From positions 66,636,433-66,700,432 of the forward strand of contig OX104112.1 in the NCBI GenBank assembly GCA_944474755.1: DNA of 64,000 bases, in the 5' to 3' direction. Position numbers and translations under genes: made by a program. Shown here in pieces: positions 1 to 11,751 of the stretch; the first letter of the stretch is position 1, and every line of letters starts with the position of its first letter. This DNA comes from Limnoperna fortunei. Lineage: Eukaryota; Mollusca; Bivalvia; Mytilida; Modiolidae. The notes beneath the pieces are model-generated. The model made no database searches, had not been told where the DNA came from, and worked only from the letters and a program-made list of their open reading frames with translations.

Positions 1-190
1 CTCAAAATCCTAAAAAATTCCCTGAGTTGAGGGTTCGAGTCTCACTGCGGGCAGGGTGTTTCAGACTACCTTCTAAATTTACAAGATTGCCAGTTTTCCC
101 AGCAAATGTCAGGGCTCTCTCTGGGTACTCCGGCTTCCTTCCCCAATAATAATTGGACCCATGATATAGCTCAGTGCTCACTACACTGGG
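1..190 (+). mobile_element. tRNA-derived SINE, 5'-truncated
   Basis: Contains the B-box GGTTCGAGTCTC, CTGCGGGCAGGGTG, then GGGTACTCCGGCTTCC and the GATATAGCT tail, in the same order as the complete copy at 24700-24977. Confidence 0.75.
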
Positions 191-3100
191 CGAAGTGGGC
201 GACAAAGTCGCATTACTAGGACCTGAAGTCGCCTTTATGCACATCAAAAGCGAAGTCGAAGTCGCCCTATCATTTCCCTTAAGTGGCCCGATGGTTCACA
301 TAAGGTACTTGTAAATCTGGTCCAAATATTTTACCCAGACTACTAATTTATCAGTAAATGTGCAATTCCATTAAAAACAGCAAACAATATGTGTATTTAA
401 CATATTTTCAAACGATTTCCGTCTTTTAAACATTACTCACCATTTGTTTATTTATTGGATGTGACTAAATACCAGAAGTGAACAACGAAGAAAAGTAATG
501 TACAACGGCCCATAATGAAAAATCGTAATGTTTTTGACAAACAAACACTTTTAATTGGTTTCAAACTTCAGTTCTTTCAAAGTGTAATGTACTTCAACAA
601 TTTTCTTTGATAAATATATGAGGTGCACTTGAAAGAATAAAGATTTATAGTAATTATTGACATCAGTCATGATAAGTTTTGTAGATGAGTGTCCTATGAA
701 GCAATTTGGATCAGCACAACTTTGTCCAAGTGGAAGTGTGCTGAACAGAAGAATTATTTCTGAGTTTGATGTAATGTTATTAAATCTATCTTCTTTTGCT
801 CAGATAAACATGGCATGTTCATAACAAACTGTTAGGAATATTATGATATACAAGAACCAGTCTTCACGCTTAACTTTTTTGGTCACAGGTACATACAGAA
901 TTTTATAGGTCCACAAGAAAATTAACAAGCCCGAATATATTTCATGTAAATTTTTAAAGGGTCAATACTAAGAAATATTCAATAAAGTTGCAGTAAAAAT
1001 CAATTAAATAATTTTATTCTCTTGAAAATGACATTAGTATTGTCTCTCAGGGAATAGAAAAATGAGAACTTGGTATTTATCAACAAGTGTTGGTTTGTGC
1101 AATTTCATTTTTATATGGGTTTATCTTAAGCAGTTTAACTTAAATTATTGACAATAAGTACTACTCAATGAAAGACCTGAGCACACAGTTTAATTAACTT
1201 CTTTTATCCCACATTTCCAAAAATATTCAACATAACAATGAAAAAGAATTAATTGCTACATGACTGTTAAATAAAATAAATGTTTCTTTGTTATTAGTAC
1301 ATATGTTAAAGGAGTAATATAAAGTAGAACTAGTAGTAGAAAATGGATACATTGTCAAACATATAATATTATGTATTTATTGTAAAATGCAATATTTAAA
1401 ATATTTATACAGATCAAAATTAAAGTTTTTGATAGTTATTGCCAAAATCTTTACTGTTTTAATCTTTACAACACTCATTTCAATACCAGCAACATCGTAT
1501 TTGCAATCTCCAGCCCTACATGTTCATATCCGCTCCGGAAATTTCCATATTTTACATTTGCTTTGAACTGATATCTGCTCTTATTTTCCCACAACCCTTT
1601 ATGTTAATGGTACAAGTTATACGGGAACCAGCTTTACTAAGACTGGTTACAAAATTTATTAAACTTACGGGAACTTAGTGAGTTTCATTTTACGTATCTA
1701 TGTTGTTTTTGCAAGAAATTACGATATGTCAAGTTAAAATAAATAAATTATACTTATCTTTGGCGGTTTTTTATTATCAAAATGAATTAACAGCTTATTT
1801 CTTGGCAGAAGCCAGATGGGCGTCCACTCCATAGTTCCTAGTTTTAGGAGCCTAAACTTAATTTTACACGCAGCGGGCATCGGACTACCGGTTTAATTCG
1901 AAGACTGAAGAACTCATGAATGAAGTATATGTCTACACATATACAAATATTTTTGTTGATCTATTTTTATTTGTGAATACCTTCTATGGCTACAAGTACT
2001 GAGGTAGATAGAAAAATAGTCCCTTTATCTGGTGCTTTTTTCATTGATCAATGATAAAGGTTATGTGCTGTTTGATATTGCATACCATGAATAATAGTGA
2101 AAAAGAAAGAAAAAAAACTGAATCTAAAGTGTGTGATGGTTTTAAAACACAAGAGAATTAATCCTGGAAGTTGATGTAAATAATGAAAAATGTATGAAAC
2201 TACTGTGAAACTAATTATTTGTACTGACCCCCTGACTTCTCCCTAGTGTCTCCTATCGGGGCCTGACTTCTCCCTGGCTGCCAGGGAGAAGTCACTTAAG
2301 TCACTTCTCCCTACTTTTTTTATAGTTTGGTGACCCCTGTAGCTGAAAGTGGCATTAAACATCATTCAATAAAACATACACATGACTTTTGTTTGGCTGT
2401 AGACACCAACAGGTCCAACAATTTTAGCAAACTCGGCGATAATGTTCTACTATAGTGCCCTGCCATTAAAAAAATCTTTTATTGAAATTTAATGGTGAAG
2501 AATATTACAGATGATTACTACTTTATTTTAATAATTATATTCTAAATCAGTCATAGGTCACCACACTCTAAAAGTAAGGAGCAGTGAAATTTTCTTGACA
2601 TCCAAACAGGGGGAAGTGGGGCCTTGTTAGGGAGACTTCACAATGAAACTTTGAAGAAGTTCATGTATACACATACTTGTTTGTTAGAGAATGTAAAAAA
2701 TAACAGGTGACTTGAACTTTCGAGAAGCCTTTTGTGCAAAGTCCACTCTCCCTGGTATCGTAAACCAGAATCGGTTCATATTATAATGAATTAAAATGCC
2801 ATATAGAATAACAAAAACTGTTGGCCCCAGTTTTCCATACATATTCTGTTGCTACACGGGCTGCTGTTAACAATTATGTTGGCCTTAGGCCAGCGCTTAA
2901 ATCATTCCCTGTTGTTTTTTTATTTAATTAGTGTAATAGAGACACAACTTTCAATAGAAAGTAATATATAGAAATAATGTATTTAATATTAAATATGATG
3001 TTAGGAAAAAATTAATTTGGAATGAAATGTTTCAGTCTAAACTGCAGTTAACATTTTAATAGAAAAAACTGAATTTGAATTTATACATATATGTAATTTA

Positions 3101-3314
3101 CTGTTCTTTTACTTAGTTGTTGAAGTAAGATAGTATGTTGTCGCACTTGCATAGAAAATTATGAGAAAAAGTATAACTAATAAACATAAAGAAAAAAGTA
3201 TATTAAATGTGGTCTTGTTATAAATCCGAGTTTAAAAATTACTAGTATTTTTTATGTTAGTTCTTAAGTTCCTAACATAATTAATTCTAATAACACCGAT
3301 TTTCTATTTTACAG
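191..3314. other. PFDN2 intron / noncoding
   Basis: AT-rich intron DNA upstream of the first visible PFDN2 exon. Apart from the SINE and hairpin pieces listed, no exon was recognised; the PFDN2 N-terminal helix is not here. Confidence 0.6.
2230..2312. repeat. Cluster of TGACTTCTCCCT words with a 14-bp hairpin
   Basis: 2264-2277 pairs perfectly with 2281-2294 across a 3-nt loop (CTG). TGACTTCTCCCT also occurs at about 2233 and TCACTTCTCCCT at about 2301. A SINE tail (GCTGAAAGTGGCATTAAAC) follows at 2342. Confidence 0.8.
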
Positions 3315-4459
3315 GATAGTTATAGAAACTCTTAGAGATATGGAATCGGATAGGAAGTGTTTCAGAATGGTTGGGAGTGTATTAGTTGAGCATACTGTAG
3401 ATGGAGTTTTACCAGCTTTAATGAATCACAAAGAACAGGTGACTAAAAAACTGTTATTTGTTTCTGTGTGAATTTATTCTGGTCCTAAATATGTGTAAAA
3501 AATTGCTCAATTAGACAATACATGTCAATTGGCCATTTAAAAATAAGATATAATATTTGTAAAAATAAGTGTTTTCGGCAAATCTTGAATGAACACTGCT
3601 TAACAATGTGATATATGCTGAATTGCATCTATTTGTTAGAAGAATTAAACATACATCAATTGAAATGAATTTAATTTATACTTTTGTAAATGAATACACA
3701 CATTCTGCACAAAAATGTTACCAGTATGCCAATCACTGCCACTTATGTAGTTATGTACCAATGAAATAATGTGTTTTATTGGTTTACATCTAAGAAAGTC
3801 TCTTCCTCCAGTAGTTACTTTTCCTTAGGCGGGCACAGTTCTATAGTTAAATATAGCTTAGAGACACAATTTTTACACAAGATTGACTGAGGTGTGAAAA
3901 TTGTGAAAATTCTCAGACTGAAACCAAGTACTATTCAGCTTTCTATGTGTTTCATTGAATTTTCACAAATCTCAGCAAAACACAAATATTTACAAAACAA
4001 AATATCAAAGAAGCTCTGTACCTAGTTGTATTCCTTATGTAATTCTAAACATTTATTATCTAATCAAATGGGAATGGGCTTGAGTTCATCATATTGACAT
4101 TTGATATTGAAAAAGCATTTTATAGAGAAATTTACAAGGATCAATAACATTTAATGTTTCACCTAGGTGGTGAGTCGTTTGAAGTTCTACACACAGAAGA
4201 ATTAAAATAAGTTGACTTATAATCTAAAAATGCTTGTGGCTGCAATTTATGATAGATGACACTATTTTGAATTCATTTTTTCTTTCAGTTAAATAAAATG
4301 GTAGAAACATTAACAAAACAGTTGGAAACAAAAGGAATAGAAATAAATAAATACAGAGAAGAACACAATTTACAAATAAAAGGAGAAGATACGAAAAATC
4401 AAGAGAAACAGGAAAAAGATGTAAAAACTGGAGGTGTATTAGTGGCAAAGGAGACATAG
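3315..4459 (+). CDS. PFDN2: Prefoldin subunit 2, last two coding exons (5' part outside window)
   Basis: Two exons, 3315-3438 and 4289-4459, are joined by a GT-AG intron. The acceptor is TTTTACAG before 3315, the donor GTGACT after 3438 and the acceptor TTTCTTTCAG before 4289; the stop is TAG at 4457-4459. The first exon encodes a helix containing RKCFRMVGSVLVE. The second encodes LNKMVETLTKQLETKG, then a polar tail ending GGVLVAKET. This order and wording match the C-terminal two thirds of prefoldin subunit 2, the beta-type coiled-coil subunit of the cytosolic hexamer that passes unfolded actin and tubulin to the CCT chaperonin. The N-terminal helix exon is not visible in 1-3314 and should lie upstream of the window. 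Candidate poly(A) signals lie near 4841 and 4851. The match is high confidence; only the gene's 5' part is unseen. Confidence 0.93.
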
Positions 4460-5534
4460 CTCATTTCTTACTATAGTGCTCTATTTATTGAAATTTTTCA
4501 CTACATTTATTGTAAAGACCTTTATTTAGCGTGTACATTTATATAAATCAGATAGTTATACAATGTTGACTGGATTGTGTTCAGCATAATTGTTCATGTT
4601 TTCTTACTGTTTGTCAAGTTTTTACCTGTCAGAGAAAATTCTCATATGACATTGAATGTATGCACACAAAGCCTCTGTTTAATTTTATTAACAACTTTGT
4701 TTGAGATACATTTCTGTTTTAATATTTGTGTATAGTTTGCCTGTTACTTGAAATTTAGATCATTAAGTTAATTTATAAAAAAAAGATTCCATTATCAAGA
4801 GTAAGTAAAACTTTTTTCTTTCATGATAACCATAAGTGGAATAAACTGCAATAAAAATACATTTTCATAAAGTTTTCCTGTGCTACATCATAGCAAATAA
4901 TTGCCAACATTTGTAAATTTTAATTTTACTGGTAGTTACTGGAATGTTAGTTTCTTTAACAACATTTTAGTTAAGTATTATCATTTCTGCAAAAAAAAAT
5001 AAAAAAAAATTAACATTTAAATTTCTGTAAAAGTATGGAGAGCTACAGAGGAGCTGGACACCATTAATCACCATCACTAGACATATTTTATTTTCATTTT
5101 TCAAATAACATCTGCTATAAACAATATAAAAAAAGTCTTAACGTTTTTTTTTTTTACAAATGATACTATTGATCATGATGTATATGAAAAAGCAAGCGCA
5201 TCACAATTGTCATGTTATAAATAGTATATATATGGTTAGTGATTATGTCATAATAGATATGGTATTTATTATTGATTTAATTACAGATGTAGCTACAGCA
5301 CTGTAATATACAGTTTAATTTGTACGATGTTACTATACAACCATCTCTTTTTGTGTCCGTATATTGTTTTGTATGAAACATAATAAAGCTGAATCATTTT
5401 TTAAAGAGAAAATTTTTCTAATAATAAATAGAAATCTTGCAAAATACATTTTTCTATTAGTTTTTGATTGTTTGCAACACCAAAATGAAAACCTTATTGT
5501 ACAGCTACTTAAGACTAAACTGTCCGTACCTAAT

Positions 5535-5765
5535 AATGGGCCTTTGGTCGTGTGGTTAAGGTAGTTTGTCTGCTATTGATCGCTGGTCTGTCAACACTGA
5601 GGTTGCTGTAGGAGGGTGTGCTCAACTCCAATCTTAATTGACAAGGATTGCTAGTTTATCTACGGAAGGTCCAGGGTTTTCTACGACTTCCTCCCCCAGT
5701 AAAAACTGAAGGCCATGATATACATGATATAGTAGAAAAATTGCTAAAACAACGTTAAAACTAAC
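5535..5765 (+). mobile_element. tRNA-derived SINE copy, diverged
   Basis: GTGTGGTTAAGGTAGTTTGTCTGC head (A-box region), CAACACTGAGGTTGC, ATTGACAAGGATTGC and the GATATAG-GCTAAAAC tail follow the family order. Confidence 0.75.
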
Positions 5766-6239
5766 CTACTCAATACTCCACTGGCAGTAAAAATTTGTTC
5801 TAGTTGTCCAACTCTTTTATCAGTTGATTTATTGTTTGAAAACTTGTTCTCATCCTAAATAGCTAAATTATTGCTCGCTAGATGTGTTGAGCAAATATTC
5901 AATCTTTTGACACCAGGATGTCTACATATTTTATGTTAGTTTTTTCCAGTTGACTGTAATCTCAAGAAGGTTTCAAAAAGAGGCTATCAAGTTTTATTTG
6001 ATGCTCATGGTTAATTATTGTCAAGTTGTGCCTGTGCAAGGTTAAATTGTAACAGCATTTTATAGCTTAATTAAATGTTTCTGGCAATTAACAATTTTCA
6101 CGAGTGCAGCCTTAAAATGGACATCTCATTGTCAAGTATGTATACTAATTATATTGGGTAGATAGAGGGCAGGTAGCATCAGTAATTGGTTTGCTATTTA
6201 AAATATACCCAATACCAAACCTGAATAGTATGTTGTCCT

Positions 6240-6375
6240 TGTGAATTTGCCTCAACTAGATAAGAGGACAGTCACTGTTAGCACCATTTATTAGCAAGGG
6301 TTGCCATTTTTCTTGAAGGTCACCTGGTACCCCAGCTTCCTCCCGCAATAAAAAATTGACAGTATGGTGTAATTT
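6240..6375 (+). mobile_element. Degenerate SINE fragment
   Basis: GCAAGGGTTGCCATTTTTCT, CTGGTACCCCAGCTTCCTCC and CAATAAAAAATTGACAG follow the SINE body; the head is barely recognisable. Confidence 0.45.
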
Positions 6376-6639
6376 ATAAAAGATTGTACACACATTGAAG
6401 TAGTGCATTTATTATAATGAATGTAGTTTTCCTGAACTTTGGAACTGTATGAACGCACCTGGATGCCAAAATAAAGCTAAAATCTTTATGAAAGAGGCAT
6501 ACAATTTACAAAAAAAAACCCCATTTGACGCAGAAATTATGAAAGTGTGGATAGTGAAAGATGCTTTCCAATGTACATTTCTGATAATAAATGTTAAGTA
6601 CAGTACATTTAGCTATTCTGTAGGGGTAGGCGATATATC

Positions 6640-7010
6640 CCTATATACCAGTTGTCAAAACATCACATGGGGTGATTTTCAAATATCACAATACATGTAT
6701 ATTGGGTTTTTAATTAGCTACATAATTTTTAGTAAATATTACACAGAAACTAAACAATATACTTTTCTAGAGTTATGGTTCTTGGGTACTGCACTTCTTC
6801 TCACGATGTGATACATACCAAGTTTGAGGTAAATTCATCCAACAGGTTTGAAGTTAAGTTTGGACAAGAGAAATACATTAAAGGATTAACTCAACATTTA
6901 TCATGCGTAGAGCTATGGTTCTTGTGCAATGCACTCTTATCTAACCTCAAAGTTTTAATCAATATGCCAAACATTATTGGTGATCGCCTCCAGACAAAAC
7001 AATAACAGAT
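6640..7010. repeat. Diverged dispersed repeat, two partial units
   Basis: TAGAGTTATGGTTCTTGGGT-CTGCACTTCT at about 6770 and TAGAGCTATGGTTCTTGTGC-TGCACTCTT at about 6908, with CCAAGTTTGAGGTAAATTCAT-like spacer: the bivalve 'pointless gene call' repeat type. The open frames here are not genes. Confidence 0.55.
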
Positions 7011-7870
7011 GGAGAGACGGACAAAACAGCCACTATATGTTAATTCAAGGACTATAAAAACTTATCTGAAACCACAGATACAAACTTTATTTAACAAAAC
7101 AGATATGTGAACTAAAAGTTTTTTTTTTTTTTTTTGCTTGAAAATGTGTTCTGACACGTTTTCACCAAAACAGCTTAATCTTCCATCTGACACGTTTTCA
7201 CCAAGTACTCATGGCATACAATCACAACATAGGTCCATACATTTCAGAAACAATGAAATGGTAACAATATGTTATTAACCCTTTAAGAACACTAAAATGT
7301 ATTTTACCTAATAGAAATGGTGAAACACAGGTATGATATTTCATTAAAAGAAAAGCAATTTTTCCCCCCATTTCAAGAAAAGAATGAGACTTGAGTATCA
7401 TTTTTTCATGTCGGTTTTGTTTACATGCTGTAATGAATGTGTATAATGCTAGCATAAGTGATTGGTTGCAGTATAAATTGTACTTCAACACAGAAACGTG
7501 AACTGACATGTAGTTCTTACACTTGGTACTCAATTCCCGTTGAACCAGCATGTAAACACTAATATTTTTATTGTTTTCAGCAACACCGACCATATCGACT
7601 AATTAGATTTTATGTAGATTTTCAGTTATTTTTGTGGTAAAAAAGGTACATGTAGTTTCAACAATTTATTTATAATTATAACCAATAAAACAGTGATCGA
7701 GTGCAATAGCAAACCATGGGATTTATGTTTAAACAAATAATGCAATAAATCAACACTGAACAATCAATGATAGTAAAATATAAATGCTAGATATAAGGCC
7801 TGTATAAATATGAACATAAAAAAAACCAACATACTTATGAATATAAGTTAAATGAAATTACATGTACTAC

Positions 7871-8198
7871 CATCGTTGGAAATCGACCTCCGGTCGGGTT
7901 CTCACTTTGCTACCACTTACCGACCTTGGGCACACTTGTAGATATTTTCTCATTTTCATGAATATTCATCAATTTTAATTATCCAATGGGAATGATGTTT
8001 ATTAGATATAACATTTATTAACCGGAACTACGTATGTTATGTCTTTTTTGATTAGTTGTCACGCTTTGCCGGAAGTAAAGGGGACCAATCAAAAGGACAT
8101 TAAATATACTTGAAAATGAGAAAATATCCACAAGTGTGCCCACGGTCGGTAAGTGGCAGCAAAGCGAGAATGTGACCGTACGTGGGTTTCCGACGATG
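7871..8198. mobile_element. 328-bp MITE-like element with ~88-bp inverted arms
   Basis: The left arm (7871-7960) and right arm (8115-8198) are inverted copies sharing GGCACACTTGT, CCACTTACCGACC and ATATTTTCTCATTTT. Flanks ATGTACTAC (7862-7870) and ATGTATTAC (8199-8207) look like a 9-bp target duplication with one mismatch. Noncoding. Confidence 0.85.
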
Positions 8199-8954
8199 AT
8201 GTATTACTAGTTTGTCAGCAAGATCCAAGAACAATTTCCATAGCAAATTAAATGAAAGTCAATAACTGATTATCCTAAAAATATGATACTGAAAAATCAT
8301 ATTTGAATTTAAGTCTTCATGAAAAAATTCCACAAATAAATTTTGTGTAAAATATATTATAAAAAGTAACAAACATAAGAAGATATGCTCTTATTTAATA
8401 CATGGTACTAAATAATTTGAAACATGAGTTGTCTGCCCAAATTTTCCTAACCCAAACAGGAAAAGTGGAATATTTTATGATTTTAAATAAAAACCCACAG
8501 AGTGTACTATTTCATAAAGAAGTGTATGTTCTGTACATGCATGTTTATTAAGGCACCATTTCCACAAATCATGATTCAGACTACCAAATTTTATACAATA
8601 AACAAACATTTGATAGCTTAAAGTTAAACTTTCTTTAGATATAAAGAAGCAGTAAAAAAAACCCCAATACTTACAGAATACAAACTGTATGAATACAATA
8701 ATACTTCTAGTTTACCGTATTTCCATTCAATCAAACAATTAAAAAACAAATGAAGAATCCTATGATGTATTTATGCAATATAACCAAATTTTAAAAAGTC
8801 CATGATGTTGAATATATTATATTTTGAGGTTAAAACAATGCAAAAAATATATAATTTTAAGATATCTTTTAAAATAAAAAAGCCTCTAGTTCCATTAATA
8901 TAATCAACCATAATATCCAAGGACCAGAAAGTTTGATGGCTGTACATTTAATGT

Positions 8955-11630
8955 TTATTCTCTATTAACAACGATTATAATCTTTCCATCTGTGCCCGAC
9001 TCGACATGAGCATTTTCAAATAACCTATTCAACCAATCGGCATCAACAACAGTTTCTTCTGTTGTAATTTCTTCTCCGCCTAGCAAGCTCTCCTCAACAT
9101 TTACCACTTCTGCTATAATAGTTTCCTCTTCTTTCGTCACAGGAATAGATTCTTCTGGAATTTCCCCTTCCTGTTCTACATCAGTTGTCACTCGTTCATG
9201 TTCAGCAACATGTGCATTCAATTTGGTTTGACTGGTAAAGACCTGACGACAAATACTACAGATATATAAACAGCTGACTTCCTGTTTCTGAATAAAATGT
9301 TCTGTTGATGTGCTGGTAGATGCTGGTCTATATAAAATTGGTGTGATCAATTTATTCTGACAAGCATTTAACTTCTTATGTCTTTGAAGTGAATTGGATC
9401 TTGGAAATGATTTGTTGCACAAGTCACACTTGAACGGCAAGTCCCCAGTATGCATGCGCTGATGATCAAATAGAGCTTTTTGACTAGCAAACATTTTTGA
9501 ACATTGATCGCAACCAATAGTTTTGGTTTGTTCATGTCTGGCTAAATGACGGGTCAAGTAGTACAGCAGAGCAAACGATTTTCCACAAAATGTACATTCA
9601 TGTTTCTTGTACTGGGAATGAATTTCTTCATGTATTTTCATATATCCCTCTTGAGCAAATCCCTTTCCACAAGTGCTACAAACAAATGGCTTTTCTTTTG
9701 TATGTGTTCTCTCATGAATACGTAACAAACATGGTTTCATGAAGGACTTTTCACAAAACTGGCACTGATGTCTAGGCTTGGCAAGACCTTCTGGTGTATG
9801 GTTCTCCTTAATGTGACGATCTAAATATATATCTCTTGAATACTTCTTGCCACATTCTTTGCATTCATGATTTCTTGAAGTGGCAGGATCAGTATGCGTT
9901 AGCATGTGCCGCTGTAAATTAATTTTTTGGTGGAACTTTTTACCACACACTTCACAAACAAACTTTTTAGGATCAGAATGAAATCGTTCATGTGCTTGTA
10001 AATATTTTAATGAAGAGTAGCCTTTTCCACACTGATTACATTTAAAAGCTTTAACAGATGAATCAGTATTTTCGCCTGTCTTTTTGGGCTTTCTTTTCCT
10101 TTCTGGATTATTTGCAGATTTTATATGACGTTCTAAGTGTATTTTCAGGTAACACTTCAGAGCAAATTTCTTCTTGCAGATATGACATTCATAATCTTTA
10201 GTTTTAGTGTGTAAAAATTCATGATTTATTCTATTCATTCGCTGTGAAAATTTCTTCCCACATATTCTGCATTCATAACATTTGCCCTTAATATGACGTT
10301 CCATGTGTCTAGCTAAATAATTAGCCTTGGAGAAAACCTTGCCGCACTCTGAACACAGGTGATGTTCTGGCTCTTCTTTTATTCCCATTTGATGATTTCT
10401 TTCTTTCTGATGTAGCATTTTATGGCGGACCAAGTAAGAATGCAGAGCAAATGCTTTACCACATTCATCGCATATTTCTTTCTTCAGTCCAGTATGTAAT
10501 ACCCTGTGTTTTTCCATGTTTGATTTTGACACAAAACCTTTTCCACAAACATCACAAGGCCATGGACGCTCACCCGTGTGTTTAACTTTGTGTCGTAGTA
10601 AATGACTGGGTTTGTTGAAAACCTTCATACAGGAATCACATGGATAAGTTTTACCTCTAGCACGTCCTCTCCTTTTCGGAGTTTTTACTTTGCTATCTTC
10701 ATTGTCAGTGTGGTCATCCTTTTCTTCATTCTTTGTATTCTCTTCCGGTAATTCCTCAGCTGGAGCAAGATCTTGTGAAGAATCTGGCGTATCAACTGAT
10801 TTAGGCTCCTCTTTGTCCTGGTGAACCCTCAGATGTCTGCTTAAACCAGCCTTAGTTGAAAATGATTTGTCACATGTTTCACAAGTAAAATCTTTAGTTA
10901 GCACTTTCATAACTAGCTGCTCTACCTCTTCAACAAAATCTATCGGTTCTTGTTTGATTACTGGTTCTAATATTATACTGTTGTCATTGGATGGAGACCA
11001 TGCTCGTTTCTCTCTACGGTTTCTTTTTGGTCTTCTTGCTCCTATTTCTGACTGACTATCTGAACCTGTATCATCACCAGTTAATTGCCTTTTCCTGTTT
11101 GAAGATGACTCCATCATTTCATTCTCTATTTTCACTATGCAATTTATAGGTGTGCTGGCTCTCTGGTCAAACAAATCTTTTTTAGATGCTTTTTTTGCTG
11201 GAGTTTGATTTTGTTTTGTGGAATTAATGTTAAGCATTTTGGCTTTTTTATTAATGACTTTAGTCTTTCTTGTTTGCAGTGATCCATCTCCTGCACCATT
11301 CTCCTCTATTTTCTGTTCTTCATCTTTTTCTTGCAAAGCAGAAATGGATTTTTCATCTCCATTTTGTTCTTCTATTTCATCATTGCTTGGATTAGCTGCT
11401 TCAGAGTCTACTTGTCCACTCCGTCTTGGTCTACCCCTTGTTTTTGTTTTTTGTGGGCTTGTTATTTTAATTCCAGTTAAATTTTCTACATTTTTTCCAT
11501 GTTGGTTTTTCATGTGTGCAGCAAGTATTGATGGCAAGGAAAATTGCTTATTACACACAGAACACTCATGTTTGCTGATGCGTGTAGACTTTCTGGTGTA
11601 TTTAAGAAGGAAAGAATTCTGAACAGACAT
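8955..11630 (-). CDS. Large multi-C2H2 zinc-finger protein (17 fingers), single long coding exon
   Basis: The 891-residue frame encodes 17 C2H2-type fingers. One lies near the N-terminus (about residues 23-44), one near residue 250, and fifteen run from about 330 to 815. Several linkers resemble the TGERP type; many are atypical. Finger 16 ends H-x5-C (a C2HC variant). Between fingers 1 and 2 lie a long acidic/basic disordered region and an NLS-like RRPKRNRREKR. The C-terminal ~76 residues are acidic. It is probably a nuclear DNA-binding regulator, but no specific ortholog is recognised. The start used is the first ATG, at 11628-11630. Immediately upstream is a good acceptor (polypyrimidine plus TTTTCAG, ending about 11669), and the 38 nt between it and the ATG are open in frame, so an upstream exon exists and coding could extend. 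An AATAAA at 8954-8959 overlaps the stop. The gene converges on PFDN2. Confidence 0.92.
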   Translation of the reverse strand: MSVQNSFLLKYTRKSTRISKHECSVCNKQFSLPSILAAHMKNQHGKNVENLTGIKITSPQKTKTRGRPRRSGQVDSEAANPSNDEIEEQNGDEKSISALQEKDEEQKIEENGAGDGSLQTRKTKVINKKAKMLNINSTKQNQTPAKKASKKDLFDQRASTPINCIVKIENEMMESSSNRKRQLTGDDTGSDSQSEIGARRPKRNRREKRAWSPSNDNSIILEPVIKQEPIDFVEEVEQLVMKVLTKDFTCETCDKSFSTKAGLSRHLRVHQDKEEPKSVDTPDSSQDLAPAEELPEENTKNEEKDDHTDNEDSKVKTPKRRGRARGKTYPCDSCMKVFNKPSHLLRHKVKHTGERPWPCDVCGKGFVSKSNMEKHRVLHTGLKKEICDECGKAFALHSYLVRHKMLHQKERNHQMGIKEEPEHHLCSECGKVFSKANYLARHMERHIKGKCYECRICGKKFSQRMNRINHEFLHTKTKDYECHICKKKFALKCYLKIHLERHIKSANNPERKRKPKKTGENTDSSVKAFKCNQCGKGYSSLKYLQAHERFHSDPKKFVCEVCGKKFHQKINLQRHMLTHTDPATSRNHECKECGKKYSRDIYLDRHIKENHTPEGLAKPRHQCQFCEKSFMKPCLLRIHERTHTKEKPFVCSTCGKGFAQEGYMKIHEEIHSQYKKHECTFCGKSFALLYYLTRHLARHEQTKTIGCDQCSKMFASQKALFDHQRMHTGDLPFKCDLCNKSFPRSNSLQRHKKLNACQNKLITPILYRPASTSTSTEHFIQKQEVSCLYICSICRQVFTSQTKLNAHVAEHERVTTDVEQEGEIPEESIPVTKEEETIIAEVVNVEESLLGGEEITTEETVVDADWLNRLFENAHVESGTDGKIIIVVNRE

Positions 11631-11751
11631 TCTTGGAATTGCAATTTTCTGTCTGTACCAAATTGATTCTGAAAATAAAAAAAAAACAAAGCATGAATTT
11701 GAAACAAGGCTTTAAAACAATTTCCCACTGTACTGACTTCTAAACATGATA

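Larger units (their letters stand above)
4460..8954. other. Intergenic region between PFDN2 and the zinc-finger gene
   Basis: The 3' ends of two convergent genes. It holds SINE relics, the 6640-7010 repeat and the 7871-8198 element. No gene recognised; short open frames lack coding features. Confidence 0.6.

Noticed and set aside
7222..7593. 123-residue minus-strand open frame
   Set aside because: Low-complexity composition, no domain, no splice or promoter context.
11218..11622. 134-residue plus-strand frame
   Set aside because: Antisense shadow of the zinc-finger exon's low-complexity region.
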